Shown: in pieces, positions 36,001 to 51,000 of the stretch
Layout: every line of letters starts with the position of its first letter
Position numbering within the stretch: the stretch's first letter is position 1
Assembly (NCBI GenBank): GCA_900708905.1
Contig: CAADRB010000007.1
Span: 3,691,667 to 3,755,666, forward strand
From: Hymenolepis diminuta
Lineage: Eukaryota; Platyhelminthes; Cestoda; Cyclophyllidea; Hymenolepididae
Direction of reading: 5' to 3'
Length of the DNA stretch: 64,000 nt
The notes under the pieces: generated by a model
Databases searched by the model: none
What the model was told of the DNA's origin: nothing
The model's input: the letters and a program-made list of their open reading frames with translations, nothing else
Program-made: the position numbers and the translations under genes

Positions 36001-39000
36001 CAAAACATAGACAGAGGTGTGGTAATCGACAGGAAAGATTGCCATGGTTATTTTATTGTTGGACAAAAAAGGTTTATACTGGTCGTTGAATAACTCTGTG
36101 TTTGGCGCAATCAAATAAAATTTTAAATCATATTTCACTAAAATCATGCTGTCGGTTGTGTGCGAAACGAATATGCTTCAATTTCATTACTTAAATACCA
36201 TTTAGTTAAATGTATGTAATGTGTTTGCCTATTAGTCTTAAAAAAGTAAATTTCGAAGAATTTTAATGCCCACTTTCTAGACGGTAACTGAGAGAATCAC
36301 AATTTTTATGTGTACTTAATATCGCCAATGTGTACTAAAGAGCCAATCGCAAAGTTTCGCTGTGAGGTTTCTACTTTTCTATTTTGCTACACCCAACCGA
36401 ATTTTTCAAAGCTAATAAAATGATTCAGTTATATTTTCATTTGGTGGGGATCGTTTTCTTAACTTAAATTATCTCTTTTACTAAGTATAAACTGTATTTT
36501 ATATATTAAATTAAATTTTTAGATGTATTTTTTCCATCTTCTCATGCATTATTGAAAATTAACTAGGTATGATTGAACCACTCAGTGCTGCGTTTAAAAT
36601 GACAGAAAGGGAAAATTTTCTCCTCCTAAATGAAAGCGACCCAGTTTATTCATTTTCAATCTCGTTTTAATATGCAAATAAAATTTTAAAAATACAAAAA
36701 AAACATGAAAAATTTTAATAATGTTAATATGTTTTTCCTTAAAACATAGGTCCATTCCGACAAATTAAAGGATAAGCCATTTTTGAATTCTCTCATTTTT
36801 ACACCTCATAATTTGATGCGTAAACATCACAAATTTCATATATATAAAGTCGCTTAACGGAGATTCAGTGCAATAACTTTATATTTTAAATTGTAATTTC
36901 TGTCTGATCACCGCCTTGATCAGCTGTTGGCCTTACATGTCTCCCTCCATTTTATTAAATATTTGTTGAAATGACGCCAACGAACCCTAAAAATTATATT
37001 TCCTAAATATACTAGCGGATTACACATTACACACATTACACATTAACCTTGTTTACAAAGAACTTGCTGGTTAGCTGTACCAGCATGGGGTTTAGCCGTA
37101 CCATGATCTGCAAATAAAAGTAGAAACATAGCAGTTAGAAGCTGCTCATTCATGAATAGTGGTAGATGGAATCTGAATGTTTAAGTTACTAATAAATTAA
37201 GATAAACGTCATTTTCACTCCATTTCCTGTCCTCGTAAAAACACAGAAACCAAAATGTCTAGTAAAATCAATATTTCATTAGGTTGTTAAAGATTTGCGA
37301 GTTATTTATTTTTAAAAAAGATGTGTACTTTCAATTAATTATACAGGTACTTAATATCCGCTTCAGTTATATGAATCTAAAGTGCATTGATTTGCAGAAT
37401 GGGTGTTTGAAAATAAAGACAATAAAGAATCCTTTATTGAAAGTCGCGAAAATAAAATTAATATTTTTCGTAAATAAAGGAATTGAAAGGGGAAGAAAGT
37501 CCAAGAATTAAGAATTTTGGCCTCTGGTTTAAAAAATATTTCATGCATTACTTTGTCATGTACAAAAAGAACCGAGGTTTTACATATTTATTCATGGAGA
37601 AGAGAAAAGTTTGGTCCTTTTAATAAGACGTTCTTTGTGTATATTAATTTTTTAAATATTTTACGCTTTATAATATATCATTGTATTTTATCATCTTATC
37701 AACTGATGACAAAACTATTAAAATTCTGGTGGTTGATAACACCAGGAGAGTACGATAAATGTACTTTTGTGATGTTCCGTAACCAAATTTTAATCTTAAA
37801 TGTTATAAAATTCTCCGCAACAAAATTTTACAGAAATAATTTCGATTATTCATTGCTGCCACTCAGGATGTAATCACTTACTTGAAGAACTTGTTGACAA
37901 AGATAATATTATTTCAAAAAAATTAAGTCATTTAATCTTTTATCAATACATACATTTGAATGTAAAATTCATTATACTTCCAGTTATCCACGTTTCAATT
38001 TGTCTCCCGACTAGGTCAGATAATGGTTGAAGATGGAAATGACGTCAAGTACAAAACAGATCCATTAAAAAAGAAAATAGAATCGAATTGAAGTAATTTA
38101 AATGGCATTTATCTCTGCAGGGCATAAATTAATAAACACGGTGAAAATTTTAATATTAAAAACTGAAAATCAAAACTGCAAATATTTAACTTCTCCTCTA
38201 ATGTTTAAAATTCGGGGGTAAAGTTAATTGGATTTATAATCTACTGCTCTGCTGTCCAGATACTTTTAATTTCCTCAGTGCTCAAATATTTGATCTGTTT
38301 AAAATGCGCTCTCTTCGTGTGAGTAGTCACCTACATAATAATATTTAATGTATTACTATCAAGAGCATATTAAATGGCCTTAAACAGAGTTAAGACAAAC
38401 TTACTGGGTTCACTCATTTACAGAATTGCCAACTCTGTCCATTCTCGAAGAGAATTTCTCTAATCGGATAATTTTTTTATATCTTAATCTCTGAGTTTTT
38501 CTTAAATGCACACTTTTTTGACAATAGTCTTGTTTTCAAGTGATTATATTTTAAATTGCTTACAGATTTATAGTCACTTTATTAGCATAAGGGCACAGTT
38601 CTGCACATGACCCACCCCTCCAGTCTTTAAGGGGTGTAACTAACACCTACGCTGTGGATTCTTCTCTCCCACGAAATCTATTACTCGATTTAATGGGCTC
38701 AAGATCCATTTTTAAGAAAAAAAGATTTTCTTACTGATTTGTCACATTTTTGTCCTATTTTAGTTGAGTTCTCATCCCTCTCAGCAGTTATTCTCCATCT
38801 TACTTTGTCATCTGATTAGCTGTGCCCTCATCTAAAAGTTAGGGTACTTATCGTTTGCAATTGAATAACAAAATTGTGTTATTATCGGAACGTTCGATAC
38901 GCTGTTCATGTAAACCATTGTTGATATTCTCTATGCAATGATCCCAATCTATAACAATGCTATTGTGTGATAAAATTAGTGGAATGTAAAATTTTAACCT

Positions 39001-42000
39001 AACTAATGAACCCGTCCATACAGATGGAAGTTAAAAGTAGCAAATTAGGTTAAGGAATACCTTCCTTTTATAACTAGTAAACATTAAAAGAGCTAACAAA
39101 AACGACGGATTTCTAATCAGAAGGTCAATAGTTGAGTAAAAACATGCGTATATTAGATAATACAAAAAAGTGAGAGAGAATTAGGAAGAATGATAAGAAA
39201 AATGAAAGGCAGGAGATAAGCAGTTGCACAAAATGCGTCGAAAGATGGTTGCGATAAGGAAGTCTAAATACAATACACTGAATAGATTTGTCAATTTTGC
39301 GTTCTTTATAAATCGTTTGAGCAGTATATAAAAATTATCACCTGCGGTTTGAACAAAACGAAATATCCATCAGCCTGGAAACGTATGTAGAATTTTGCCA
39401 CATAAATGAGTATCATCCCCAGATGAATGGAGAAATTAAATGAAATAATAAATCATTCAAATAAATAATTTGTTTTAATATACCAAAATCTTGATTCGAA
39501 CTTCACGCGATCAATTTGGAGGAGTAGAGGAGAGTGTGATTTAATTGACTTAATTGCTTACCTTTAGCATTAATGCGATTGACGATTATCATTTGAAATT
39601 TTATTACCTATTGCGTAATTCTGCTTGGAGAGATATTTAATGTATTGCCAAATATTAATTACATCATTTTTTGTTAATTAAATTAATTCGGATAAAATAC
39701 ATTAATCTAATTAATTATTTAAATTTATTTGGTCAAGTTTTATTTATAAACGATGTCAAACTTAGAGTTAAGTTTTAAATAATACAAAAATAGACAAAAA
39801 TTATTAAATAAAAATTATTTTTTTAATTTGCAGATGTCTATTTGAAAATAAAATTTCATGATTAATAAACTAATTCACAAAATTTATACTTTTGATCATT
39901 TACACTATTATAAATTAGTGTTAATTTAATAAATAAAATGGTCCTTTAAGCCAGTTTAGATTAGGAATGATGACCCATTTAGGAAATAAATGGATAAAAG
40001 TTGAATTTTTTATATTTCAAAGCATCAGTTGTCCAATTTCCGAAATACCCGGATGACTGAAACATCATCTAATAAAGAGCCGTTTCTAGTTCCTGACTTA
40101 TTAAAAAAATTCAGATCACTATTCAAGAGGCTTTTGAAGAAAAAATTTTTCTGAAGAATGCTTCCATTAAGTCATCGTAATATCCAAATAATACTCGTAC
40201 ATATTTTTTCTTGGAAGCTAAATAATACGGCAGTGAAAATCCTGAATAAAATGGACAAAATATCGCTCTTCTTTTACTCATATTTATGAAAATAATTATA
40301 TAAATTCTCTTTTCCCTGTAATATAGTGAACTCAAACTAATCAAACTGGCTGTTCTTATTACTGTCATAAGTACCTCATCACTGAGGGATAAACTGTTCA
40401 TCTTCCATTAATTTTAATTCCTGTCAATTTTAAAAGTGAATATCCAACACTATATAAAGGCAATAGTCTGTAGAGTTTTCATTAATGGCAGGTTTAGTAA
40501 ATTTCTGGAATTTTATCTCGTCTAAATTATGTATCTGATCTTTAACAGTTGTTTAAATAATTTTAGCACCGTTTCCCGGTTTTTTATAGTTTACCTAAGA
40601 TTCAGATATGTGATAAACAGAAATTTTAAACATCATGTAATTAGTATTTAGCTGGTAACTTTACACCATTTCCGATTAAGACTACCGCTTTTGTCAAGTT
40701 TCACCAAAATATCTCTTCCGCATATCTTAGATTTCTGATTTTGGAAATGACTGTTTTAATCTTGTTGCTCCGGGAAGAACTTTAATATTTTACTATAATA
40801 TATCTTGAGATAAAAAATTGCTTACTCTTAGGATTCCGTTAATTATATCAAACATCAAAATTTGCTCTGCTCGCGTTATTTAATCAAAATTGAACTGAAG
40901 CAAAAAGAAAATTCTGTAGTGTTCGATGCATAAATTGGGAGAGAAATAAAAAGAGTTCCCCGTTTGCCGTAATAAAAAGTCAATCATACATTCCATGCTC
41001 ATAGCGCGAATGTAAAATTTCCCTTTTTCAATTCTTGTTTCGGGAGGTTTACTTATTCGTATTATGCCCACATGAGAACAAAATCAAAAATTTATCAAAA
41101 TTTATTTCTAGAAAATTATTTTTCATTCGATTTATGAAAGTTTGCATAACTAGCCCTTTGATTAGGTAAAGAAAAAATCCAGCTTCATGAGAGCTCGCAA
41201 AAAATACAAGAAGTGAAGAAAGTCATTTAAAAGGAGCCGGTTGGTAAGTTCTAGACTCGGCGATTTCGTGGGAACAATTCCTGAATTCGAGTTGCGGAAA
41301 CATCAGAAATTAATATTAATATTAAAACCACACTATATTAGCTGGATTATATTTCTGACACCTTCATCTCCATTTCTACTACAAATCGATCTCCATTTAA
41401 ATCCTTATTGGATTGTTATGCTCTTCTCTCATTAAAAATAGCAAATTTATACCATTTGTTCTGAGTAATTGACTCAAAAATAAATAGACGATTGAAATAT
41501 TAGAAAAAAATATTAAAAAGATATTTATGTGATATCTGGACTAGGTTACTTAAGTATTATGTACTCCTACCATGTAACCTTTCAGACCATGCTCGACCTT
41601 GGATCCTCTGGGTGCAAAAAGCTACAATAAGTGACAGTTACAGAACAAGGGGATAAATTTTTGAAAAATTTTTTGCCATCTCCTCCAAGCTGTCGACTTG
41701 AAAAAGTCCTCAATTTTCATTGACCTTTAATCTTTATTAATTAAGTAACACTACGCAAGGTATTATTATAACTTTTGCCAATGAAAATGTTTATAGGTTT
41801 AAAAATTTTACTCATGGGAAAGCATCGTAAATGAGAAACATCAAAAGTGGCGGAACAGGTGGAGCCCATTAAAAGATAATTGTATTAGTGCGTCAAGAGT
41901 CATAATTTGTTAGATTCTTAAACGCGTTATGTCATCCACCTTCTCCGAAGAAGTGTGATTCGCAGTATATTGCCTAAATGGTCAAAAGTTCCAATTTCAT
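30080..42000. other. Long gene-poor AT-rich stretch
   Basis: I found no gene I could support in these 12 kb. The longest frame, 37517-37873 (+, 118 residues), has no motif or splice context and is about the length expected once by chance in this much AT-rich DNA. A short repeat of ACACATT units lies at 37018-37045. A patch at about 35398-35510 reads as 37 codons of well-formed but unrecognised protein ending in a stop, and may be a transposon remnant. Confidence 0.5.
37018..37045. repeat. Short tandem repeat (TACACAT units)
   Basis: Three imperfect consecutive copies of a TACACATT-like unit. Confidence 0.6.
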
Positions 42001-42009
42001 TACTTAATC

Positions 42010-42080
42010 TCAAGGCACCTGGGCAAGTTCGAACTCATGATATTCAGAACTCATAGACCAACTGAACTAATTGCATGAGC
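42010..42080 (-). repeat. tRNA-derived SINE-like fragment
   Basis: On the minus strand TAGTTCAGTTGG (42069-42058) matches the RNA polymerase III A box, and GAGTTCGAACTT (42036-42025) is close to the B box. The sequence between and around them has the order of a tRNA but is about 10 nt short, and the T-arm stem does not pair well. It is therefore not a working tRNA gene. A tRNA-derived short interspersed element or tRNA pseudogene is the best reading. Confidence 0.6.
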
Positions 42081-42089
42081 ACTCATGCA

Positions 42090-45000
42090 ACCTGAACCTA
42101 TTTTTAAATGAAGCAAACATATTGTTGTTTAATAACTTAATACTGATTGTCTGATTTTTTTAAAATCTCAATTAATCATGCAGTTTCTATTTTAAATATG
42201 TAAAATCTGTAAATTCTAAAGTCTTACTCCTGTGAATGTCAAAATCAAATATTTGTATTAATCTCAATTTTCTATGTAAAAATTTATGTTCATAAATTAG
42301 ATATCATCTATTAAAATTCATATACTATAAAATATATTTTCAAATGAAATTTTTCATCTTATTTTTAATCTAAATAAGGTGGGAGGGAGCTGAGTTAAAG
42401 ACCATTAAGCTGTGAGACCCTTGAAATATCGAAATATATAATTAAGTTAAATTAATAAATATATGATTTATCAGGCAATGTTAAAATAGTTAAATATTCG
42501 AACATAAATTGTTTATATGGAGACTAATCTCAGCTGCATGAATTTGAAAATAAAGGTAATCTCAAACATATTGAAAAGTTTAGGCAATTAGTGAACATTA
42601 AAAATAGAATATACCACATAATCCGAGGTAGTTTATCATATTGTCTTTGATTTGTATTAATACGTTTATTAAAGGTAAAATAAAATTTATTGATAACTAG
42701 GGAAACAAACATCCCTTATCCGAAAGCCGTCATATGATAAAATAAATTTCATTTAAGTCATGTTAAAAATGCTTAGTAGTTGCGAAATACTTATGGTAAA
42801 ATGCCTCGATTAAGACCGGCTAGTGTAAAGGATCGACAGAATTCGAAACTCCTTAATAAATGGTGCTGGAGTTATTTGATGTCATTTTTATAATACGTGT
42901 ATTAGTTTTAATGTTTATTAATACTTAAACGTCATGTGAAACAGTAATAAACATACAAGGATCAGTTAAATTTACTTAAGGATAAATCAGTTATTTATTG
43001 TGGGTAATAATAGCGATGCAAAAAGAACTTCACATGTTTTAATGAAGAAATAGCATCTGAACACTGAGTAGAGGAAGCCAATTCAATAAGGAGCACGGTG
43101 AGAAGTCGAACTATATAATTAGTGGTATGACAATAGAAATGGTTCACTTTTCAAGTGCTCTAAAACTCAGGTGAGTCCATGTCTGCGATAGTCAGAGTTT
43201 ATTGATCAGTTGATCTGATTAGATATTTTGCTATGTCACTTCATACGTACGTGAACGGATGCGACCAACCAAGCCATTCGACACAGCATTGCCCACTAGA
43301 CATTTCATATTATATTTCGTTTTACGTATGAGCTGCACCCATTTAACTCTACGTTTACGCCTTAAATACCAGTGGGAAATCAACTGTTTGTTTCCAAATC
43401 AATGCAGTATCCAAATATTGGTCAGGTCTTGCAACGCCTGTAGGGGGAAAATTTCACTGTGTTTCGAAGATTTTGCTAAATTGCTTCAATCCTAAGCAGT
43501 GAATATTTAGAAAATTTTTAAAAGTATTCCATTTAGATACGATTAACATAAATATAATTTTTAATGCGAAACCGAATATCAGGTGGTGATGATGAACTTC
43601 TCAAATCTCAAGTGAGTAATATTTTAAGGTCAATTTTATATTGCCTAAAAATTAGGTGAGTTAATTACTCAAGTTCGACCGCGTTATCCCATAAGGGAAA
43701 GGGGACAAATTTTAAGTTCATTCACTCCCAAAGCAACTTAATGTATAATTTTCCTCCGTTTATATTTGCTCTGTATTAGAGAGAAATTTAATATCCTTTC
43801 AAAATAAGTGCATTTCAACTCAGTTATCATTAATTTATCAATACAATCAAACTACTCAAATGTTCAAAGAATGAGATCAAATGATTCCAATTTACTAATG
43901 AGTGTTTTATTGAAGTATCTGACAATGAGAAGCTTGAGGTTCATAGTGGTTATATTTAGAAGATGAATTTTTGTTAATGAGAAGCTCTTAACCTAATAAA
44001 AGTAATCACTTATGTACGAAAATCATAGAGGTATACAATAGAATGGTTAGCTAGATCAGAATTCAGTGAATTTTGTAACAACAAATCGAGAGTTTTTAAA
44101 TCCTAGGTAATGCCAACTTAACCCTTTACAAGAATAAGGATTGGGGTGACGTACCTACCCGTTATTTATACTTAAGCAGTTTCATATCTTAGCTTTTGTC
44201 TGAAGGCAAATAAGTTAGAATTGGCTTGCAAAACATGCAAAATTAAATATCAAGTGAAATTTAATCTCTGTTTATGAAAGTCAGCGCAATTGTAGCTCAA
44301 TTGTAGTTAAAACTGATCTTCAACAGAAATGATCTCCGAGATCCGGAGGGTTTAATGGACAAATATGTACATATTACGACTTGAACTTCACAGATATCAT
44401 CTCTATGCCTAAATCCTATTCATAATACAAGTGTTAAATTTGCATCATTTAACATCACACTCAGTGAAATCCAGTGCGCTTTGCCGGGCTAATAACATGT
44501 CAGTTTATATCATCCCCCTATTTTGGTCATTAGAAAATAATATTATATTGAAGTGGTACGATTAATTGTCAGAATTATTCGCTTGGTCAATTAGCTCTGA
44601 ATGTTACAATTTTGTTCAGGAATTCAGATAATAATAATATTAATGATGCAACTTTTGTATTTACTTTATTATCTTGTCGTGAAAAGTTAAAGAAAAACGA
44701 CAGAGAGAAAAACGAGAAAACTTTGTATAAACTGTGTCAAGAAAGATTCAAGAAGATTAGAGCTTCGTACCAGAAATAGGGATGATATCAATGATTGGGG
44801 ATTGCTTCAAATTTTAGATAAATTTGACTCAGTGGTTTAAAGATATGAAAGTTTTCTACTTAAATTGAATGAGTAACATTTATTTGACCTGTTAGGTTTA
44901 GCTCTTAGTTTAAGCGAAATTTAACAACGCAGAGAAATACCGATGCATTTCTTTAAAAATTAAACGTTAATTAATACCTTTCTATTTTAATTTTAAAATA

Positions 45001-48000
45001 CTTTTTCATTAGGCCATTAAATCCATAAAATATATTTTCATCTTGATAATATCACGACATTGCATTGAACATATATATAAAAATGATTTCTGAAATTTGG
45101 GCATAGGAATATTAGTAAATAAAGTTTTATACTGTCTGACAGGTGAATTTGTGAAGCTTAAAACTATTCGATAAATCATTTACAATTCAATTGATATATT
45201 GACTTTATTTCGACTTTAACCGATGCATATCCCTTTTAGCAGACTATGCATCCAAAGGTGAATAAAGAAAGAGAAGTAAGACAAGTCAGAGCGTCTTTCC
45301 ATTTATTAATAACGGAAGTTTGCGAACATAGAAAGGTAGATAGTTGTAGATGTAGGCTTCGAGATTGCTGTTAGCAATACAAAATGCGCATTGGTTAGCC
45401 GGAAAGTATTCACTTATTTATTTTGAGAGGTCCATCGACTTCAGTCACCAATTCTGCCAAATAAATTTATGAACAGGACATGGTCTACCTATGCTGGCCA
45501 ATAAGAAACTAAAGGTAACATCGGTGTCAGATGATCTACCTAGGCTACCAAGGCTGATCAAGGGAATCTCACCTGTGCTTAAACACTCTGGAAAGTGCGT
45601 ATGTGTTACTGATCACGTATCGAGCAAGTGCGGCTTGCTCGCAGAGGTCTTCCCAGTGAATCAAAGTTCAATATTCCTACAGCCATAGTTTGTAATAAAC
45701 TCTCTCCACTCGAGATTTTCTTTGTTCTTGCCACTTTGGGCACAGTCTAACTAATTTTGGGAGCAAATTTAGACAAGAGGATTCTGCAAGGCGCTAGTTG
45801 TATGTGTCAGTGACTAGCTGGACATCTTAAGAATATTACTAAGGTTTAGCAAAAGGACTTATTTGTGTAGCATCTGCTACAGGGTAGATATAGATAAAAG
45901 CCCAAAGGTTAGTGGAAAATTATTGATAAATTCTAAGTTTTCATTATAACTGCAGAAGCCTAACTAGATTAAATCATAAAATCCCTACGCCGTGTGAGTT
46001 AAGATTTGACAAGAAAATTTTCAATGAATTTTCTCAGTATGCGTGTCCACTTGCAGTTGTTTTATCCCAAAGCTACTGCATTTAATCAAGCATTTTACTT
46101 CTGAAAAATTTTAACTAGATTAAGCTGGAAACCTTGTCAGCCAGTACGGAAGAAAACCAGCATGTAGGCTAACAAGATCGCAGAGAGTGTTAGCCAAAAA
46201 GAAGCCTAAAACAGTCCTCTACTACGTCAGAAAATAGGGGCAATTGAATATTAATAGAAAGCTACAACCAATATCGTCGGCCTTGTTTGTTCTTGCACTT
46301 CTCCCCCCCCTTTTTTTGTATTACTGTAATTTTATCTTATTTAGACATATTATTTCCTCCTTTCTTACACTTCCACTATCTGGTGAACGATCATGCCTTA
46401 CCCATTGTCTCCTGCTTTCTCGTAAACATGACTCAGACCCCCTGAGTGCGTTTGATGTTTGTGTAGCTCATCGATTTGAGATGTCATTGATAAGGTGGTT
46501 CAGAACATAATAGTGACCATTTTGGCAAAATGATCTCTTTTCCTCGCCTTTGGTCATCTAATTTTTATTGGTCTCCATGCCTAGCCTTCATACGCACTTT
46601 CATCTTTATGCCCTTTCGTTTTATAATTTTCCCATCGATAAGATATCCTTTAACAAATGTTTCCTACATAACTACTCAATTGAAAGAGAAAAATGACAAG
46701 ATTGAGAAGTTGATTTATTAAAAGAGATAACTAAACCTACAGAAGAAGAGGTGTAGAAGCCAAAAAATGTGTTGGAAGCAGACTAAGTCATTGGTCTTAC
46801 TTACTTACTTCCATGCAGTCTAGAATGTGCGCAGAACGTATAACAACCGAGAAGCCGAAAGCGGGATTACAGCTTGACCATTTGCTTGATTAGAGCTCAA
46901 CAACAGGCCGCCTGCTCATGGCGAAGGATTGTGACCGTGCTTGGCAAGATGATCGCTATCTCTCAAAATCTACTATTTATACGATTTTCGACCCTAATTT
47001 TCATATCTCATACATCTAATAGATTTGATGCCTTATCATAGTAGCTTGCCTCATCTATATAATATTTCTCAGTATTATAATAGTTAAATAAAAGAAGGCA
47101 GGTGATTTAATACGATGAAAAATAAATTTCTTCTACATATTTGCCCTGTTTCCATTTTTGAAATCGTATGGGGATTTATATTATTTCTCTACGAATACAC
47201 AGCATTAAAGAATGAAGAATATAAGACCTACGTAATTTTCTACACACCCTGACCTCAGTCATTACAATTTCGTGCGTTCGATAAAATCTGAGAGCTGCAT
47301 TTTGCAATTTGATTTATAATGTTTTTGGTTTTCATTGATATGGTTTATTATCTTAATTACAACATAACTCTCCGTAATTAATGTTAGGATTTTATAAGCT
47401 GTTAATAATTTCTTTAGATTCACATAAACGTTTTTAGAACTCTTATTCTAGCATTTAGAAATCACATTCAACCAAAAGTTCCATTATTCTCACTATTTAA
47501 TACTGCTTTTAGTAAGTCATGTAGTGGATCTAATTCGATCCGCTATTTATCTTGGAAGAATTTTATAAAAATAAACGTGAACATCTTTATGTAAATCTAG
47601 TTAGAAAGGAAGCAGATCAAATTGAAATTGGTCGAATTTTAACTGATTTCATGAAAAGTTATTTGTATCGTGATATTATGTAATGCGAGGTACTCTATAT
47701 AAATGAGTGAGCAATTAAATGCAGGGCTTTCGTAGAAACCAAAATTATTATTAAATGCAAAGCAAGTTTATTTGTTTATATCTAAGGATAACAATATTTT
47801 TAAACACGTTTAAGTTAGACGCTTTGCCTGAACTAGCACTCTATGTATAAACTTCAACGACATCATATTGTTTTTATTAAATATTACCACAGAAATGTGG
47901 TTAATTAATTTTAAACTGCAGTAAAGTGTACGTAGTTCGATATTATGGTTTTAGTAAGCACAATAAATAAATAAAACGTATATGACCTTAAAATGTGGGT

Positions 48001-48030
48001 TGCAAAATAAGCCTATTCGACAGTGCTCTG
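42090..48030. other. Gene-poor stretch, GC-richer repeats toward the right
   Basis: No gene was supported from 42.1 to 45.2 kb. From about 45280 to 46960 the composition is more balanced, with several medium open frames (45491-45688 and 46244-46510, both +) and a C8T7 homopolymer run near 46303-46317. A TTACTTACTTACTT tract at about 46798 precedes a GC-rich block to 46960. These look like eroded repeats, but no family was identified. From 46970 to 48030 the DNA is AT-rich without features. Confidence 0.4.
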
Positions 48031-48036
48031 GAATTG

Positions 48037-51000
48037 ATGGATTTGTATTCTTGGCCTGGAATCAATGGCATTGATTCCTTTGATACAGATTGTCTTGTTG
48101 TCTTAGTAATTTAGATATTTTTGTTTAATGTTTAGACCTACCTACGTTTAGGAAAATGTCGCATAAATCTCAATCCTTGTAAAGAATTTAACAATAAATC
48201 TATAGAAGACACTCTATTACTTGCTCACGGAAATAACGAAGTCAACGGTGTTTCAAATATTATTGAGTATCTGCGGAAAGAAAATTACGGCTTAGAATAT
48301 GATTTATCTGAAGAGGAACGAACTCGACTTGATTCTCTAATTGCGTCGGTTGAGCGTCGCATTGTACCAGCATGCCGGTGGTTTCTCTGGGCTGATGCAA
48401 ATGTTTACGGGCGTTATACTTCTCCTCTTTACCGGGCTCATCTTCCTTTTCTCCAGGGTCTTTGGTATCCACGTCAGTGGCGTGATCAATTTATAGAATC
48501 TGCTGAATTCTCCCAATTAGCTCTTTGTACTGATCGTGTTAGTTCAGGAAATCGATATAAAGAAGTTGAATCTACGGTATTTTCTATTTTTATTTGAATG
48601 CTTTAAATTCTGTCTGAATATCTTTAGGATATATTTAATTTTTTTAGCTCTACGAGGGTGCCAGACGATGTCTAACTGCTCTTTCATACGTTCTTGGCAA
48701 AAATCAATACTTTCTGGGTGATAAGTGCGTTTTGTTATTTTTTTTTATTTTCTGCATTTATCGTTGAGGCGAATCTGAGTAAATATATGAGATTGACTTA
48801 AGCCCACCTCGTCGAGTTCTCTCACGGCTATCACAAAATTTGTTTCAATCAATGTTAACGATTGTTAGTGCATTATGCCTGTGCATACTACAACAGCGAT
48901 TCATTCTAGTTCATAAATATTCGCTTATTTAATCAGTTTGATTAATTCAGCTTGTAGACAATCCATTTGGTCAATCAAAACGGTGTATCAAAGATACGAT
49001 TTGGATTATTTGGTGCATAGCTTTCTATATGACATTTGCTGTGAAATCGAGAATTTTGGTCTTGGAACCTACGATTTTTGCGTAACTTGAATTGTCATTT
49101 GCGTCACTTAGCCTTAATGGCTGTGTTGGCTTTGGAATGTTCCATTCACAGTTGCACCTCAATTTTTGGAGCCTCTGGATAATAGTTGCATTAAATATTG
49201 ATTTTCACGATTAAAAATTTGTATCTTCTGCATTTTCTTTGTCCCACGTTTTACATTCATCTTATTGTGAAAGAAGACATGAACCCGGAGTCGATCAAGT
49301 TTTAAAGATTTGAAAGTGATGTCACTCTCATCTTCTGAGTTATCGAGCTGTTAGTAGAAGCTGCAATTGTAGACGATGTTGTTTCTAACACCATAGTTAA
49401 AATTGGGAAAAATTTTGGTATTTACCGGTTAAAATGCACTTGATTTTTTCCTCAGTGACTGGCAAAATTACCATTCAATTGACTTTATTGACGTATAATT
49501 AGTATTTAAAACGTGGCGTAAGCGTCTGGCTATACAGTGAAATTTTTGATTAACTGTACTGGTTTTAATTGGTCAGGAAAGTGGTAGCAGATTGTGAGAT
49601 TCCCCTTTACTTTACTGTTCAAGGTAAATGTTTGAAAACACTCCTCAAAATGTTTGGACTTATTCTATTTGGAAATTATCTGCGGCAGCCATTCTACTAA
49701 CCATTCATGCTGTTAACATCATTTATATCCATTTAAATTTGTTTGGAAATGAAAATTGATCTGAAACTTGTTTGCCAAAAGGATATATTTTGTTTGACTA
49801 CTTATAAACCAATGTAAGTAATATCACTGTCGTTTTCATATATTTTATACCTCATTGCAGACCATCAGCTGTCGATGCCTATATTTTTGGACGTCTATGG
49901 CCTTTACTCAATTACGATCGGATGTGCCGATCTACCATTGAGGGCAAAAATCCACATCGATTAATTTCCTACGTGTATCAAAATGAAAATCTGGTCAAAC
50001 TTTGTCGTAATATCCAACGCACCTGCTTTCCTACTGCTTATAGCACTTTTCGTTCCGGTAAGTTCCTTGTAATGCTCGTTCTACTGAAATCATTACTTAG
50101 TTCCATGCTTATACCTGGTTTCAGTTGCACCTGATTTAGTAAACAGTTTTCTCCATAATATCTATTACCTGTCAGGGGGTATAAAAGCACTATTTTCGTT
50201 TGAACATTGATCATATTTCTAGTTTGGTGTAAGAAATCTATCATCCTTGCTGCCTTATTACACATCTGAAGTTTTAATATAACCATCATAGGAAGTAAGG
50301 TCCTTTTACTTGATTGTATGCTAATTTATTTTACGCAGTTATAGCAGCCTTTCAAAAAATGAGTCTTCATAAATAACAGCCCATTATCAGATTTTTAACG
50401 TCAAGTGAAGTTGAGGCTTGGTGTTTTCATCATTCTTGGATATGCAAAAAAATATCTTATTAGGCCTACTTAACTTTGTAATAAGAGCCTTTTAGCTCTG
50501 AATATAAATCAGGTGCTACCACCCATATTGTAAAGTCGCTTAGCGCGGGATGTTTGTTATTTAATATCGAAAGATTTAAAACTGTTCAGCAAGAATCAAA
50601 TACATATTAAAACGAAAGAATGAATAATTATTATACTGTATTAAGTCCATAAGATTAAAAGGCCGTATCAAAGATACTATTTAGATAGAAGGAAATCTTG
50701 GTCTTGAAACCAACAACTTTTGTATATTTCACGTTGTGATTTGCACCCCTTTGTCTATCAGACCTTCATACCTAGAGAATTTGTGAGAACTTGTTTATTT
50801 AAATTTCACCTGTAAAGGCACGTGTATGTGTTGCAGATATTGGTCCTCAAGAGCGAAGGCTTGTTTGGACTGCATTTTCATAAACCTGCGGCTCACAAAC
50901 TAATTTACATTCGTATAATAGTAGAAGAGTGTATACCGCCTTATCGTGTTTAAAAGATTGAGTAGTGGTGCTGCTCCTCCCTTTTGATTCACAGAGTTAA

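Noticed and set aside
37517..37873. Plus-strand open frame of 118 codons
   Set aside because: About one frame of this length is expected by chance in 64 kb of AT-rich DNA. There is no motif, promoter or splice context.
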